DNA from: Glandiceps talaboti
Taxonomy: Eukaryota > Hemichordata > Enteropneusta > Spengelidae
Direction: 5' to 3'
Assembly: GCF_964340395.1 (NCBI RefSeq)
Contig: NC_135559.1
Coordinates: forward strand, 19,475,150-19,539,149
DNA: 64,000 nt
Shown piece after piece: positions 47,185-59,793 of this stretch. A program made the position numbers and the translations under genes. Position 1 is the first letter of the stretch. Each line of letters begins with the position of its first letter. The notes beneath the pieces were generated by a model, which searched no databases, was not told where the DNA came from, and worked only from the letters and a program-made list of their open reading frames with translations.

Positions 47185-48660
47185 GACAATTTTAAACTAA
47201 AATATTGTCAACATTTACGATGAACGCATAGTAATTTTTGGGGGCTACAGCGCTCAGCTGTGGATTCACTTGCCAGAACGTAATCAGCATTGTGACAAGT
47301 GTCGTCCTACTAATCCTAACTTATATGTATGTTGAGATCAGTAAAATACCACCAAAGACTTTCAGTTAGGGAACATTTTGTTAATGATGGGACGTTTGTC
47401 AAGAACAGTGACTATTTCTTTGACAAACTATAGACATTTTCATTGGACAAATAAGGAAATACGGAGAGACTGACAAACGAATGGATGATGGTTATGCATA
47501 GTCTTATATTTCGCCTCATACCTAAAAACATAAACACTGGCAAGTTAAAACGTCGAAAACATTGTGAAATCTTCAAATCACATTATTAAATACTAATCAA
47601 ACATTCTATCAATAGTTGAATTATAACAGACAACAATTTCAGTGTGCTGCAACTCTCACAAATGGAGATTTTTACGATGTTGTAATTTTAGCATGTTTAT
47701 GTAAATTAGTGGCTGTACGAAAGGAGATATGTCTAAACGAGCTGTATTTGTTCACTGTTTACACTGATGATGTCAATATTCAAAAAATCATAAATTATAA
47801 CCGAAACCTCATTTCAGATATGTCTTGTATCATAGAACTATGATATACACTTTCGCATTAACAACAAGAACATTGTAAATGTACAGATTGTTGTTTACAA
47901 TCAATGTAGTTCCGAACACATAACTATACTTCTGACGTCAGAAGTGTAGTGATATGAAATATATGGATGTCATATTACTATACTTTGATGTCACACCCTG
48001 AGAATATGAGGATCTAGGTATAAAATAAATAAATAAATTATCTGTCATTCAGATATGTAATTTATACAAATACTAGACGAAGGAAGGATTGGTTTTCGAC
48101 AAGTATCATGTACGGTAATCAACAATGCATCAAGGAATGACCACTGTGATTTATGATATGTTATGTTTAGTCATTAATTTGAATTCTCCGTATGCATCAT
48201 TTCATTTTTACATATTTCTTTTTTATTTGAAATTTGAACGTTGACACTTCCACAGTATAAGACCAATGAAGATCATTCTTTTTAAAATAAGGCAATATAG
48301 AAGGTCTTTGAGTGGCATAAGATTTAAAACCCCATGCTAACCCCAAAATTCTCGTCAACCCCCTCCTCCGTTATAATTCCTTTTGCTCCCTAATTATGAT
48401 TTAAATAAACAATTGAGTTATATTTCTCTGGCTGCTCTCGCAGTCAACGTTCACTTTTTACTCACCCTTATATCCAAGCATCAAACATGAAACAGAAAAG
48501 ATATACAAATAAAGTGTAATTAATGATTAAATTAAATTTTGTGATAGAGTTTTATTTCTCTCTATTCAGCATCCAAGAGCAGTTAATAAGTGTTCGCTTC
48601 ATATTGCAAATAAACATATGATTTTGATTCTGCCCTATGGCTAGAAGGGGAGACTGTAAT
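47185..48660. repeat. Duplicated block E, copy 1
   Basis: Matches 54345-56600: AGACTTTCAGTTAGGGAA, GACGTTTGTCAAGAACAGTGA, AGTTAAAACGTCGAAA, GTGGCTGTACGAAAG, GTTTACACTGATGATGTC and GCATCCAAGAGCA. The short coding-like stretch ELYLFTVYTDDVNIQK occurs in both copies but has no wider ORF. Its YTDDVN phrase recalls an RT core only by chance or as a trace. Confidence 0.6.
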
Positions 48661-49099
48661 TCAGACATGATGTAATGAGTAGCTGTGGAGTAGATCGTGA
48701 ACGATAATCACTCATGTCTCTATTACACACACATTTGCACGTAGTCTTAGAGGAAGTATGGCATGAACATGGAACACAATTTTGAGAAAAACAACCCCGT
48801 GAGTAGTACCACTCTTAAAAGTGGTCTCTTACTCTATTGGCGAAGGCCATAAACCGGAAAATTGTGAGAAAGACAATCTACATGTCAAACAATAGTCTTC
48901 AAAACGGCTTTGTTTAATATTTGATACATCATGCTATTATTCTTTTCTTATTTTACTGAAAGTTTGTGTGATGGTGCACGTTTCTTAATTGTCTCCAGGC
49001 ATTAGATTATTTGTGTCCGTTCATAAATGTCATACCTTTCTCAACGTACGCTATCAACATATTATGTGTTCAATAGGTAAATCTTGTTACTCAGTGGAC

Positions 49100-50760
49100 A
49101 AAGGAAGGATTTGTTTTCGACAAGTACCATGTGCGGTAACAATGCATCAAAGAATGACCGGTAAATATATATATGAAATATGTGAAAAGTATTCAGTCGG
49201 CACGCACCAGGGTCATGATGGATATACATTGTAATCAAATTTGAGTCAGTTAGATTTTTTTTTTCAAAATTAGACAGTTGAAGACTTTCCGGCGCACTAG
49301 ATGCACAAGATCGAATACTTTATTCCTGGTCCTACGAACAACAGACTCACTTTTAGTACCTTGCCTATTTGAAGCTTAAGAATCAAGACTTTCACTTGGA
49401 CCAAGTAGTTTAGCTGTGACTTCAGAAAATGTCCTTACCCTACTTTTATGATGCACTTTCAATGTTTACACAAGACTGAATATTCACCGCAACAGAGCTG
49501 GCGGAAGACCACCTTGGCTTTGAAACTACTTTTAAAAAGGAAGTGGTGTCCTGTTGTATTGAAAACAGTGTATCAAGTTCTGTGAATGAAATCTATCTAT
49601 ACAATCTATACAATTGAACTAGTTAACAAAGGTGATCCGCAAATTTGCTCGTCCGAAGCTGTAATTGAAAATGAAAACTTTTGATAAATTATTTTATTTC
49701 TATATTGCAAAACATTTTTGATGGCGCCGCGTCTAGGTTTTCAATAATTAAAAAAGTAGTTGGTAACCAATGTGTCCAAAATATACCATCTGGCTTGTTA
49801 GATGACGAATGTAAAAACTTGAAGACTGGAACATTTGAGTTTTTGAGAAATTTCCGTCAGACAAATCACGCGTGATGTCTCGAACATACAAACATTTGAA
49901 AGCCACATTAGAAAATCTCTGTCGTGAATTTTGTTTAATTTGGAGAACTACAGAAAAGAATTGTATATTTCAAGCAAATATCCAAAATCCTTCTGGCATA
50001 TCCATGATAAAGGATAATTTTATTGTAATTTTCAAACTGACAACCACTAATGCCTTCTACACTGCCAGAAACATGGTACAACTATTTTAGTAACCTTTAT
50101 CATGAAGATGAGCAAGCTCCATTTCATTTAGGTGAATAATTTAAACATTGATGATTTTATCCCTTCTTCCTGTGATGATGTAAATTATGTCATACTAAAT
50201 TGTCTTATTACTGATGAGGAAACTTTAGCAAGCATTTTAAATCCGAAAAATGGCAAGTCAGCTAGACGCCAGATGTCGTATTGGGCGAATTATTAAAGTC
50301 ATCACCTCTTTTTTTGTTCCATATCTCAAATGTACCTTTAATAAAAAAATATGGATACTGGTGTGTTTCCCCGAGAGTGGTCAAAATTCATTGTTGTACC
50401 AATTTATTAAGAAAATGAGCAATTAATGTACCAGAGAATCATGGAGGGATTTCTCTACTTAGTAAATTCAGTAAATTGTTTACTTCTATCCATAACCAAC
50501 GTCTCTCCTTTTGGCCGATGCGCTCTAGAAAATAGACTAAGCTCAAGCAGGCTTTGAAAAAGGATATTCTATGATGGTCAACATCTTTATCTGGCATTTC
50601 AGTATTCAAAAATATTTATCCATGTAAAAAGGGAAATTGTTGTGTATCTTTGTTAGGCTTCTGGATAGCATTCGAAAGTATTGAGCGTCAAATAAAGGTT
50701 GTGGTACCTTCTTTTGAAAGGTGGCGTCAATGTTTATAAAATAAATATAAACAGCTCGAA
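49100..50760 (+). pseudogene. RTE-like retrotransposon remnant (block copy 2)
   Basis: The 5' part is homologous to 29640-30870. Reading frames then give LPETWYNYFSNLYHEDEQAP, ITDEETLASILNPKNGKSA, TGVFPREWSKFIVVPIY and a NYRGISLL-like stretch preserved as RIMEGFLYLVNSVNCL. FGFRKGYS-like and YLC-ASG remnants follow. This is the order of an RTE-type reverse transcriptase before its YxDD box, which is not found. Every few dozen codons there is a stop or frameshift. Confidence 0.65.
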
Positions 50761-50919
50761 ATAAATTTTCCAGTTTTTCATAAATAATATTCATAAATGA
50801 GTATACAGTATCCATTTTGACATTTCTCCATGACAATGTTCAGGATCTTGCTACTGTAGTGAAACCCTTTCATACATTGCAAAGATTACAGTAAAATAAT
50901 GTTTTTTTAAAAATATTTC

Positions 50920-51230
50920 CAATAAAATCTCCCGCCGTTAGTACTACGTGAAATAGTCCTTGAGGTGGTTGACTTATACAGGTGTCTAGGTTTAATCGTG
51001 GTTAGTAATTAAAAATGGGATTCACACATTGATGGAATAATCAATAAATCGTCCAAGCGTCTCCATAGTTTGCGAGATTTGAGTAGCTATGGTGGTAGCG
51101 AGGATGATCTAAAATTGATTTACATTTAATTGATGAGTTCATGCATAGAATTGTCTAAGTAGTGTTAAACTCAGGTTCGCCATTGAGAGTATTTTAAAAA
51201 AGAGCTCTCAGAAATAGTTATGCCTCTGTG
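50920..51230 (+). pseudogene. CR1-like C-terminal RT fragment
   Basis: LPPLVVREIVLEVVDLYRCL, GLIVVSN, WDSHIDGIINKSSKRLHSL and YGGSEDDLKLIYI match the stretch after the RT core of the CR1-like element at 31615-33290. That copy has lost about 40 residues in the middle of this stretch, so this fragment preserves the fuller form. It is not part of the RTE-like remnant just before it. Confidence 0.7.
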
Positions 51231-51264
51231 TCTATTAGCTGTGTAGTTTGTTTTTAGTTTGTCC

Positions 51265-51430
51265 TTTTTCCTCCCATAATCGTTTTCTCCAAAACGGCTC
51301 GTTCAATTCAAATTCGGCACAAGTGTTCCGTAGGGTAATGGAAAGAACTGATTAGGTTTTGGTAAACATGCCATGAATATTAATGAGCAATTAATGTAAT
51401 TAATAGTTTCCGGTAATTAGGCTATATCTC
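51265..51430 (+). repeat. TCTG-linked dispersed repeat, copy without TCTG run
   Basis: CTCCAAAACGGCTCG, AAATTCGGCACAAGTGTTCCG, GGAAAGAACTGATTAGGTTTTGG and CATGAATATTAATGAGCAATTAA are as in the 2187 and 11166 copies. The microsatellite leader is replaced by unrelated sequence. Confidence 0.7.
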
Positions 51431-51599
51431 ACCTATGCAACCTTTGAATTCATTATAACTTGATGCACACATTTGGGTTACCACAGTGCAACTGTCCTGA
51501 AAATATTATCGATTTAGCTTTTAGTTTAAATAGCATATTTTCGGTAATTAGACGCCATGACCACACAAAAGAAAGTTGTTGTTCCTGGTCAGGAAACGT

Positions 51600-53665
51600 T
51601 GCCTAAAGTGGAGTGATGACGTGAACTTATTTGTTAATTGTTCATGAAGCAGGTTTCTTCCCTGAAGTAGTAATTAATGTAGGGAGAGTTATTTTGTGGT
51701 TTCCCTTGGATCTGCAGACTGCATTGGCTGGACAAACACGAGAAAAAAAAAGATCGAAGCAGGGTATTTAAATGATGCAACTCACCAGAAAACAATTTTG
51801 TTCTCTTGGCCTTAAACACATGCACCGTGCGATCTATGCTCCCACTTTCTAAAAGCTTCCCATTATTACATCGCATCTGCAGGCAATCATGCTGGGGATT
51901 TCGCCTACATAACTTCATACCATCTCTTCACTATTTCAAAATTGAAAATCTTGTGTTAACTTTGTTTGATAGTCCGAGCAGCCTAGGGGGTTGCCGATGA
52001 AAACTGTGCCAATGCCAGTGAAATCATAAATATTGGCATTCAGCAGGTGACATTCTAAATTCACTGGTATATAAACGATAAAATTTACCGGCATTCTACA
52101 GGCAATTTGTCAAGGTCGCACTTGCAAGTAATTTATACTTCTCAGTGTAGACTCTGACTGACAAAGTTGTTGACATTAGTTATGATTGACACTTCCTTCA
52201 GATAACAACGGACAACTATTCACGTGAGCAGTGTACTCAAATTTGATACGTTTGTTGTTGGACATGACTATGTCGACATTGGTGTTTTTAAAGATTTTAG
52301 TTCAACGTCTCTCCTCAAATCATGACAGTTTGACCGACTACCTACAATACTCAGTGGAGAACCACCAGTTCCAGTATGAGTAAACAACATATAAAGTCAT
52401 TTCTTTTCTCCAGATAGTAAGCCAGGAACAAGTGATGGAATTGATGAACAACTCACTAATCGCAACAAGACAACAGGCGATGTTTCAAATGTGGTGGCTT
52501 CAAAGATCAAACGTCACAGTCTGGAAATCTAAATATGTAAAATTGGCACGATAGCTTGAACAATTTGAGTGGATGAACATCCATACCAGTGAAGACACCC
52601 AATAGTACCTAATAGATGACAGTATTTACAGAGTATGGTGTCGATATTGCAAATTCTCAAAAGAGAAGACTGATTTCGGGTTGGAACGGGAAAAATTGGT
52701 TGGAAAACAAACAAACTTTAATGGAACATTCCATTTCGGTGCCCCGTTCGAGTGAATTCAACTTGAAAGACATTATATTTCACAAAACCACCGGCGGCCA
52801 GTCCCTTGGTGAAAGCCCTTGGTATAACTAGTACTGGAATGGCGATAACAAAATAGCAGAATTGAAAATAAAGATAAATATTGCCTATCTGATAGCCAAA
52901 CAAGAACTGCCATTTTCACCATGTCCGAGTTATTGCTACTGCTCAGAAAAAAATGGCGTCGGTCGCGGAGGCGGGCATTTGAACAACATTTTTGGCAAAT
53001 AACTTTCATTGGGACTTGAAAAATCACATATGTAGAGCTAATTTTTTTGCATAAATCATGAAATTGCAACACTATACCCTTATGGAAGGCATTCAGTTTA
53101 AATCTGGTTTGTTTTCTATAAAGATTTTTCAATTAATTCAATGAAATACACGAAAAAAGAGCACCGCTGCAGACTGTAGGGATTCGTACATGGCGTGACT
53201 CTATTGTCAGGTTATGTTTACATTCTGTTGACCCTGTTATTAAACCTGCTTCGTGTGATCGTCAATTTTCATCAGATTTAGGAGTACAATGTCATTATTG
53301 TCAACTTCGGTAGTAGTGTAGGTTCTCTAATAATTTCAGAAAATACTTTAATATGTTAATAAAACTTTTGGTCTGGCGTGATCGTGATCGTAACTTCCGT
53401 TTAGCAGTATGTTTAGTGTGTAGTAGTGGTACAGTGTAGCGTACACACAGTGGGTGGCTTACAGTCTGTGAATGTATGATCGTATCATTTTGGTATGGAT
53501 ATTTTCTTCAGAATCTCCCTGTTTTGAAAGATGTCTCAGTTTTTGTGGCCATACATCATAACACCAACGTCAAACATTTACAGCCGTTTTGATGACTTTT
53601 AACGTGAATATCATGATGTTTAAGAACTTCTCATATCGGAAAGTGATATTTCACGTTAAACGTCA
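51600..53665. repeat. Duplicated block F/G, copy 1
   Basis: The first part (51840-52400) matches 62680-63800: GCAGGCAATCATG, AAAACTGTGCCAATGCCAGTG, CACTTGCAAGTAATT and TTTGTTGTTGGACATGACT. A 550-bp segment (52400-52950) follows that I did not find elsewhere. The last part (53030-53665) matches 61400-62040: GTTGACCCTGTTATTAAACC, CATCAGATTTAGGAGTACAA, TCTCAGTTTTTGTGG and TTTTAACGTGAATATCATGATG. It contains a deleted trace of the TRIM-like fragment present at 62.9 kb. Confidence 0.65.
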
Positions 53666-53691
53666 CCAAGAATGGTTAATCTGAGTATACC

Positions 53692-53694
<3 letters not shown>

Positions 53695-53772
<78 letters not shown>
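53695..53772. repeat. (TA)n microsatellite
   Basis: About 39 TA units, joining blocks G and D. Confidence 0.97.
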
Positions 53773-53775
<3 letters not shown>

Positions 53776-53779
53776 AAAT

Positions 53780-54330
53780 ACGTATGTCTTTGCATATTGG
53801 GTATTGAGAGTATGGCATGTTAACCCAATTTATTTGATTGTTGGATCAAATTATAACAGCGAGAGGCTCAGGAATTATTTGTGAATAAATAACCTGGGTA
53901 ACAAAATATAAACTCAGAAGTTACCCGACGTCACATTTACCAATTGCAAAACAACAGCGAAAAGTGTTGTCAGGAGAAAGTTTGAGAGCGCAATTGGTAG
54001 CACAACCATGGTCCGTGAAAAGCTGAATGGTTTCGTTCGAGTGCGAGTGGTTGCAGAGGATTCTATATGTACCGATGAGCAAGTATTTAAGGTGGAAAAA
54101 GAAGTACTTAAAATAAATGCCTAATCCAATAAAAAATTATAGGAACACATAACAAATCATGCTAATCCTTTCTTTTTAACAAAGCAAACCTGTGTAAACA
54201 ACTTGTCATTGTATATGACTTCATGTGGTCGTATTTATTCTAAACGTTGTTGTGTGGTGAAGTGGTACTGTGTCTATGTGACGGCGCTGCGTAATTAACT
54301 TTAGGGTCATGAACCAGGAAATAACCTGAC
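53780..54330. repeat. Duplicated block D, copy 2
   Basis: Closest to the copy at 62040-62560 (shared TTTGAGAGCGCAATTGGTAG and GGTGGAAAAAGAAGTACTTA) and more distant from 46250. Confidence 0.7.
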
Positions 54331-54344
54331 AAAAAATGAAAAAT

Positions 54345-54977
54345 ACAAATATAAACTAAAATATTCTCAAAATTTACGACGAGGGCGCATTAATATTTTT
54401 GAATAGAAGGGGTTTCCGAGTATGTAATTGGCATTGTGACCAGTGTCGTCGCTCGCTACTACAGTACTACTAACTTACATGTTGAGATCAGTAACGTCAC
54501 ACCACAGACTTTCAGTTAGGGAATATTTTGTTAATGACGGGACGTTTGTCAAGAACAGTGACTTTTTCGCTGACAAACCATATATATTTTCATTGAAAAA
54601 AATTAGAAATATGGAGAGACTGGTTTATGAACGGATGCCGGTTATGCAAGTCTTAGAACTCGGCTCATACCTAAAAACATAACACTGGCAAGTTAAAACG
54701 TCGAAAGCATTGTGATGTCTTCAAAATCACATTATTAAAAGTTACTCAAACATTTTAGACAACAATTTCAATGAGCTGCAACTCTCACAAATGTTGTAAT
54801 TTTAGCATGTTTATGTAAATTAGTGGCTGTACGAAAGATTGTATGTCAAAACGAGCTGTATTTGTTCACTGTTTACACTGATGATGATGTCAATATTCAA
54901 AAAATCATCAATTATAACCGAAACCTTATTTCAGAGATGTCTTATTTCACAGAATTATGATTTAAACGTTCACATTA

Positions 54978-55024
<47 letters not shown>

Positions 55025-56600
55025 TCGTAAATATACAGGGTGATGTTTACAATCAACGTAGTTCCGAACATATTACTATACTTCTGACGTAATAATAAGA
55101 AATGTGGCTGTGCAGAAATTTTGTTCCACTGATATCTCAAAAAGTACTGAAGCAAATGTTTTGCAATTTACTAAGTGGCATTGTTGGGCTATAACTTAGC
55201 GTTGATTAGTTTTTGGTAGGCGTGGATTGCATAATTAATGACAATTTCTATAATTAATGACACATAGTACTACCCAGTCAAGCCTAATCAGTCTTTGTAT
55301 CTCACTTGTATTTGATCTTGAGGCAGATTTTGGACTTGAAGGAAATGACATCACCATGTGTGTGTAGATCCAGCGAGTAAGTCAACTACCTATTTTATTA
55401 CATACTCATACAGGTTTTCTGTACTCCCAAATATTAATAATTCCTTTCCAAAGGTATGGGAAGGCGTACAAAAGATTCAAATTCGTTATTTTATATGTCT
55501 TGGCTTGTTTTACTGTAATGTCTTTCAATGTTGCCACACACAGTAAAGCAGTAATCATGACATCAGTCTTTGTAACATCACTTGTTGCATTTGATCTTGA
55601 GGCAGACTTTGGACTTGAATGAAATGACATTATTATGTAATAGTATATATACAGTTCGCTACAAATACCCCAGGAAAATGCTAAAATGATATCTCTGAAC
55701 GGGAGCGTTTTTAGTTTACTTCTAGTTACATATTTCTTTTTCACTTGAAATTTGAACATTAAAAATTCCACAGCATAAGACACTTTTACTCTCTCACCCA
55801 CGAAGACCACTTTTTTAAAAATAAGGCCATGTAAAAAGCTATTGAGTGGCATAACATTTCAAACCATACACATGCTTGAAAGCTATAGAATACTTGAAAA
55901 TTGTCTTCAATACCTCATTTTTTTTCTCTCCAATACACATTCACTTGACTGTTGACTGCACCATATTTAAATATATGATAGCTAAATGATGTGAATAATT
56001 TCGAGGTAAACGAGTGCTCCTGAGCTCTGATTTCCTCTCCACACAGAAAGAGAGCATGAGAGGCAGGCAGGCAGGCAGACAGACAGACAGACAGACAGAC
56101 AGAGAAAGGAGGGGGTGCGATTAATTAAGGCAAACACATTCTCATTAGGGTTTAATTTAAGAATGTATTGCAATTAAAGTTGCAAATATACTAAGTAACC
56201 CGTTTAATTTAGTTCAAACAAAGCGCAAATATTTTGTGCACCTCCTGTATAGGATTTTAGGCACCCCATGCTAACCCCCGATTTTCTCCTCAGCCCATCC
56301 CTGTTATAATTGTTGTTGTTGTTCCGTAATAATGATTGGAATAAACAAATGAGTTATATGTCTCCGTCTGCTCTCGCAGTCACTTATTATGCACCCTTAT
56401 ATCCAAGCATCAAAAATGAAACAGAAAAGGTATACAAATAAAGTGTAATTAATGACTAAATGAAATTTTGTGATATAGTTTTATTTCTCTCTATTCAGCA
56501 TCCAAGAGCATTTAAAAATTTTAGCTTCATATTGCAAATAAACATATAATTTTGATTCCAGCCTTCGGCTAGAAAGGGAGACTATCATTCAGATACATAA
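54345..56600. repeat. Duplicated block E, copy 2, with microsatellites
   Basis: Paralogue of 47185-48660, expanded by (ACA)n at 54980-55024, an inserted segment at about 55090-55720, and a (GACA)n run at 56066-56104. No gene was recognised. Confidence 0.6.
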
Positions 56601-57029
56601 ATTTAAGGGGGAGGTGTTATTAAAATGAGCTTGTTTATCGTTGCACCTATGTATAACGTACCAATGCCCCTTCATAATTAGACAACAACAATCGTTGTGT
56701 GTATGCTAACTAAATGACAGTAAAAAATGTGACCCCCAACCCCATCAAAATTTCAACATCTTGGAACAAAAATCACATGAAATTGTACAATATTGGAACA
56801 CACAGGCACCAAGAGATATATCTATCAGTACATATGTATGCTAAATCAACTGAACTAATCATATATGGAGTTTATTTCTTTCTCCAGATGCCAAAGTGCT
56901 CATAATATTCACAATTGTGACCCCCCCCCACCCCTGGTCACAGGCATTGAAAATCACCCCCTTGATAGACCTTGCCCATTTTGATTTACCACTTTAGCCG
57001 AGGGTTATTACGTCGTTTAGTGCTTTATG
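56601..57029. other. No recognised feature
   Basis: Sequence between block E and the minus-strand RT fragment. It contains a C tract (56920-56935). Confidence 0.5.
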
Positions 57030-57390
57030 AGAAAGTCTATCAAATGGTAACTTCGATGTTCTGTGCCAAAAACGTATGATATGTAATTGTTGACCAAGCT
57101 CTATTGGGTATCTTCCAAGTTCTGCTAGAATAGCTGCATTTGTTGTGTGTTGTGGAACTCCAAGAATAAACTTTTGCCCATTTCATTTGGATATTTTCGA
57201 GCAAATTAACATGTAAATTACCAAGTACAGCAGCTGCGTAATTTAATATTGGAAGTATTTTGGTGTCAAAAATATTCATGTACAGTTTAGGTGATAATTC
57301 ATTTCCCAGTGCCGCTCGGGCCGAGAAAATAGTTTTTGACACTTTATCGGCCAGCTGTTTAAAAGCAGCTTTAAAATATGCACATATGCA
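57030..57390 (-). pseudogene. C-terminus of a non-LTR reverse transcriptase
   Basis: On the minus strand it reads AALKQLADKVSKTIFSA, SPKLYMNIFDTKILPILNYA, NLHVNLLENIQMKWAKVY and a shifted THNKCSYS / GRTWKIPNRAW stretch corresponding to LGELGRYP. This is the post-RT region of a non-LTR family with the pattern GNxLSPKLYMxIFDTKVLPILNYAxEVWG. It is truncated at both sides and lies head-to-head with the two-ORF element that starts at 57.6 kb. Confidence 0.75.
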
Positions 57391-57663
57391 CCCTGACGTG
57401 AAGACGTGTCCTGCACGAGCTCCGAGTTTTCGTCAAACTTTTTGCCTATATGCGAAGTTTTGAACTAAATGACTGCACCAGTGTACCTATGAACTCTATC
57501 TGATAGACGAATAAGACTGTAGAACTATCTATACTGAATTCCCAGGAAGATATTGCGGTCGGATACTCTGTCCGCTACCGAACTACGTGGAGGCCGTCGA
57601 CATTACTCCCAAAGGTCTTTTGTTGTAAGGTCAGTTTTTTGGGTTACGTAATCAACACCTGCG

Positions 57664-58818
57664 ATGACACTATCTTGTGAAGACTGTGGAGTTAACTCTC
57701 CTCGTGTAAACTTGTGCCAAGGAGACTTACATCTCTGCCCACAATGTAACAAAAAGCGGTTTGTTGAGAACACTAGTTCCAGTACCCCTTCTGTTGATTC
57801 CGTTCCGAATGTTGCAACCTCCAACGATAAACACTTTGTGTGCTGTGAGTTGGCATGCTTTGTGGCGAATAAATTAAGCTCAGGAATGACCCGAGTTGTA
57901 ATGGAAAAAGTCATCAAAGAGTTTTACGCAAGGTCTGAAATAGATGAAGCAAAAACAATAGTCTATGAGATGATAGGCGATCGTGGCCCCTCTCGCCGAA
58001 AAGCATCGCTCACAATCCGAGATGTAATTGACTGTATTTCTGACCTTCCGGTATCAACTCAAAAGAGGTTTGCTGCACAACAGCTTCATCGCCTTCCACC
58101 CATTGATATTGACTATGTTGACTACATTGGTCTTTTGAAAATGGTACGTGACATGCGTCAAGAACTGGATATTGTAAGTGCTAAACTTGAAGCGAATGAA
58201 GGCACCGAAAAAGTCATGCATAATAACCCAACTTATCGTGTTGTCGTGACTAAAAATAATTGTGGGGATAAAACTGAGTCTCAGACTAGTATAGCAGAAC
58301 CTACTGAAATCGTTGCAAGGAAATTGAAACCTAAAAATACAGGTGATGTCAGTAATTTGCCAAATTGTGATTCTCATGTACCCCAGGACGAGTCTTGGTC
58401 AACTGTAGTTAAAAAGAAACGCTTGAGAAGACCAACCAATAATGGCAGTACACGAAAACCAAAGCAAGTCGTTCAAGGATCTGGAAGTTCTACTCATCAC
58501 TTCACTGTAGCAGCAAAACAATTAAAATCGAGAAGTGTTTTCGTCAGTCGTCTTATGCCAGACACATCAATTGAACAAATTAAGAACTTTGTTAACGAAA
58601 TATGTGGGCCTGATACTTTCCAGAATGGCTGTAAATTAAACACACGCTTCGACACATACTCATCGTTTAGAATAGATGTAAACGAGAGTAATATAAATAG
58701 TATCCTACGCCCAGAAATATGGCCAGAAGGGCTACTTGTAAAGCCTTATTACTTGTCGAAATCTGAGCTTATGGAAAAAAGAGAGAAGACGCGTCATGGT
58801 GTTACTGCATACAAATAA
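57664..58818 (+). CDS. ORF1 of two-ORF non-LTR retrotransposon
   Basis: An intact 384-codon frame starts at ATG 57664 and stops at TAA 58816-58818. It encodes the RNA-binding first protein of the element. The N-terminus has a Cys cluster, CEDCGVNSPRVNLCQGD and HLCPQC (C5, C8, C18, C25, C28), which looks like a PHD/zinc-ribbon-type finger. A helical middle region (about 75-200) includes KMVRDMRQELDIVSAKLEAN, a probable coiled coil. A basic stretch VKKKRLRRPTNNG follows. The C-terminal 90 residues (SRSVFVSRLMPDTSIEQIKN ... ILRPEIWPEGLLVKPYY) resemble the RRM-like fold seen in ORF1 proteins of the Jockey/L1 world. Only three bases separate its stop from the ORF2 ATG, so ORF2 is probably made by reinitiation. 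The domain reading is inference; the frame and spacing are direct. Confidence 0.8.
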   Translation: MTLSCEDCGVNSPRVNLCQGDLHLCPQCNKKRFVENTSSSTPSVDSVPNVATSNDKHFVCCELACFVANKLSSGMTRVVMEKVIKEFYARSEIDEAKTIVYEMIGDRGPSRRKASLTIRDVIDCISDLPVSTQKRFAAQQLHRLPPIDIDYVDYIGLLKMVRDMRQELDIVSAKLEANEGTEKVMHNNPTYRVVVTKNNCGDKTESQTSIAEPTEIVARKLKPKNTGDVSNLPNCDSHVPQDESWSTVVKKKRLRRPTNNGSTRKPKQVVQGSGSSTHHFTVAAKQLKSRSVFVSRLMPDTSIEQIKNFVNEICGPDTFQNGCKLNTRFDTYSSFRIDVNESNINSILRPEIWPEGLLVKPYYLSKSELMEKREKTRHGVTAYK

Positions 58819-58821
58819 ATC

Positions 58822-59793
58822 ATGACTGACATCAACATAGCGAGCTACAATTTGAGGGGACTGAAATCCTCTCGCGGTGTTATTCATGATTTGCTTGATC
58901 GTTGCGACATTTTACTTGTCCAGGAACATTGGCTCAGCAAGGATAACCTTACGGAGCTCACCACATTACATACAGATTTTACCTCAGTTGGTGTGAGTGC
59001 AATGGATCTCTCACACAGTGTTCTCACTGGGAGACCCTATGGAGGTGTTGGCATTTTGTGGCGCAGAAAACTTGATAGAGTTTCGCCTATTGTAATTCAT
59101 GGAGAATGTCGAGTTGTGGGTATTCGTATCAAGACGGCGGGCAACCCTGATTTAGTAATTTTAAATGTATATTTCCCAACTGCGAACTCTGATCCGGATG
59201 AGTACCAGCGGATTTTAGGCCTATTACAGGACACTATAACTAATCTAAACACCTGTTGCTGTCTTATCGCCGGGGACTTCAATGCTGATCCAGGGAGAAA
59301 TCAACATGAATATGATTTGTTAGAAAACTTTTCTAAGGACAATAACTTCGTTATTGCGGACATTGATCATCTTTCACCAAACACTTATACATATTTAAGC
59401 GACTCTTGTCTGGCTCAAAGCTGGCTTGATCATTTTGTCTGTACACAAGCTGTAAACAGGATCATCGAAAGTATTCATGTAAATTATGACACTTTATCCT
59501 CAGATCATTTTCCAGTATTTTGTTCACTTCAGATCAATTTACTTCCAATGTTGAGTTCGACACCTAAACGCACATCTTTTAAACCTAAATGGGATAAGGC
59601 TAAGGAGACTCATTTAAATAACTATTCTGTGTTATGTAACAAGCTTCTTTCGAGAGTGATAATTCCTAACGAGGCACTTGCCTGTACTGATACAGAATGT
59701 ACCATTCATCATGAACAGATCGATAACTTTTATAATGATACAATCTTAGCTTTAAAGTTGGCAGCAGAAAAAAACTATTCCAAATGGTCCTGA
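58822..59793 (+). CDS. ORF2 endonuclease domain of non-LTR retrotransposon
   Basis: ATG at 58822, three bases after the ORF1 stop. It encodes an apurinic-type endonuclease: ASYNLRG (Asn10), VQEHWL (Glu35), GGVGILWRR, AGDFNADPG (Asp152, Asn154), SWLDHFV, and SSDHFPVF (Asp228, His229). All catalytic residues of the family are present, so the domain itself looks intact. It nicks target DNA to prime reverse transcription. The frame ends at a TGA (59791-59793) after a run of seven A near 59767, where a one-base slip would continue into PDCNMRAIPGWN and the RT region. The reading-frame break could be decay or a homopolymer sequencing error. Confidence 0.85.
   Translation: MTDINIASYNLRGLKSSRGVIHDLLDRCDILLVQEHWLSKDNLTELTTLHTDFTSVGVSAMDLSHSVLTGRPYGGVGILWRRKLDRVSPIVIHGECRVVGIRIKTAGNPDLVILNVYFPTANSDPDEYQRILGLLQDTITNLNTCCCLIAGDFNADPGRNQHEYDLLENFSKDNNFVIADIDHLSPNTYTYLSDSCLAQSWLDHFVCTQAVNRIIESIHVNYDTLSSDHFPVFCSLQINLLPMLSSTPKRTSFKPKWDKAKETHLNNYSVLCNKLLSRVIIPNEALACTDTECTIHHEQIDNFYNDTILALKLAAEKNYSKWS

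Noticed and set aside
47616-47843. YTDDVN phrase read as a reverse-transcriptase YxDD core
   Set aside because: No flanking RT motifs on either side in either copy (47.7 and 54.85 kb).
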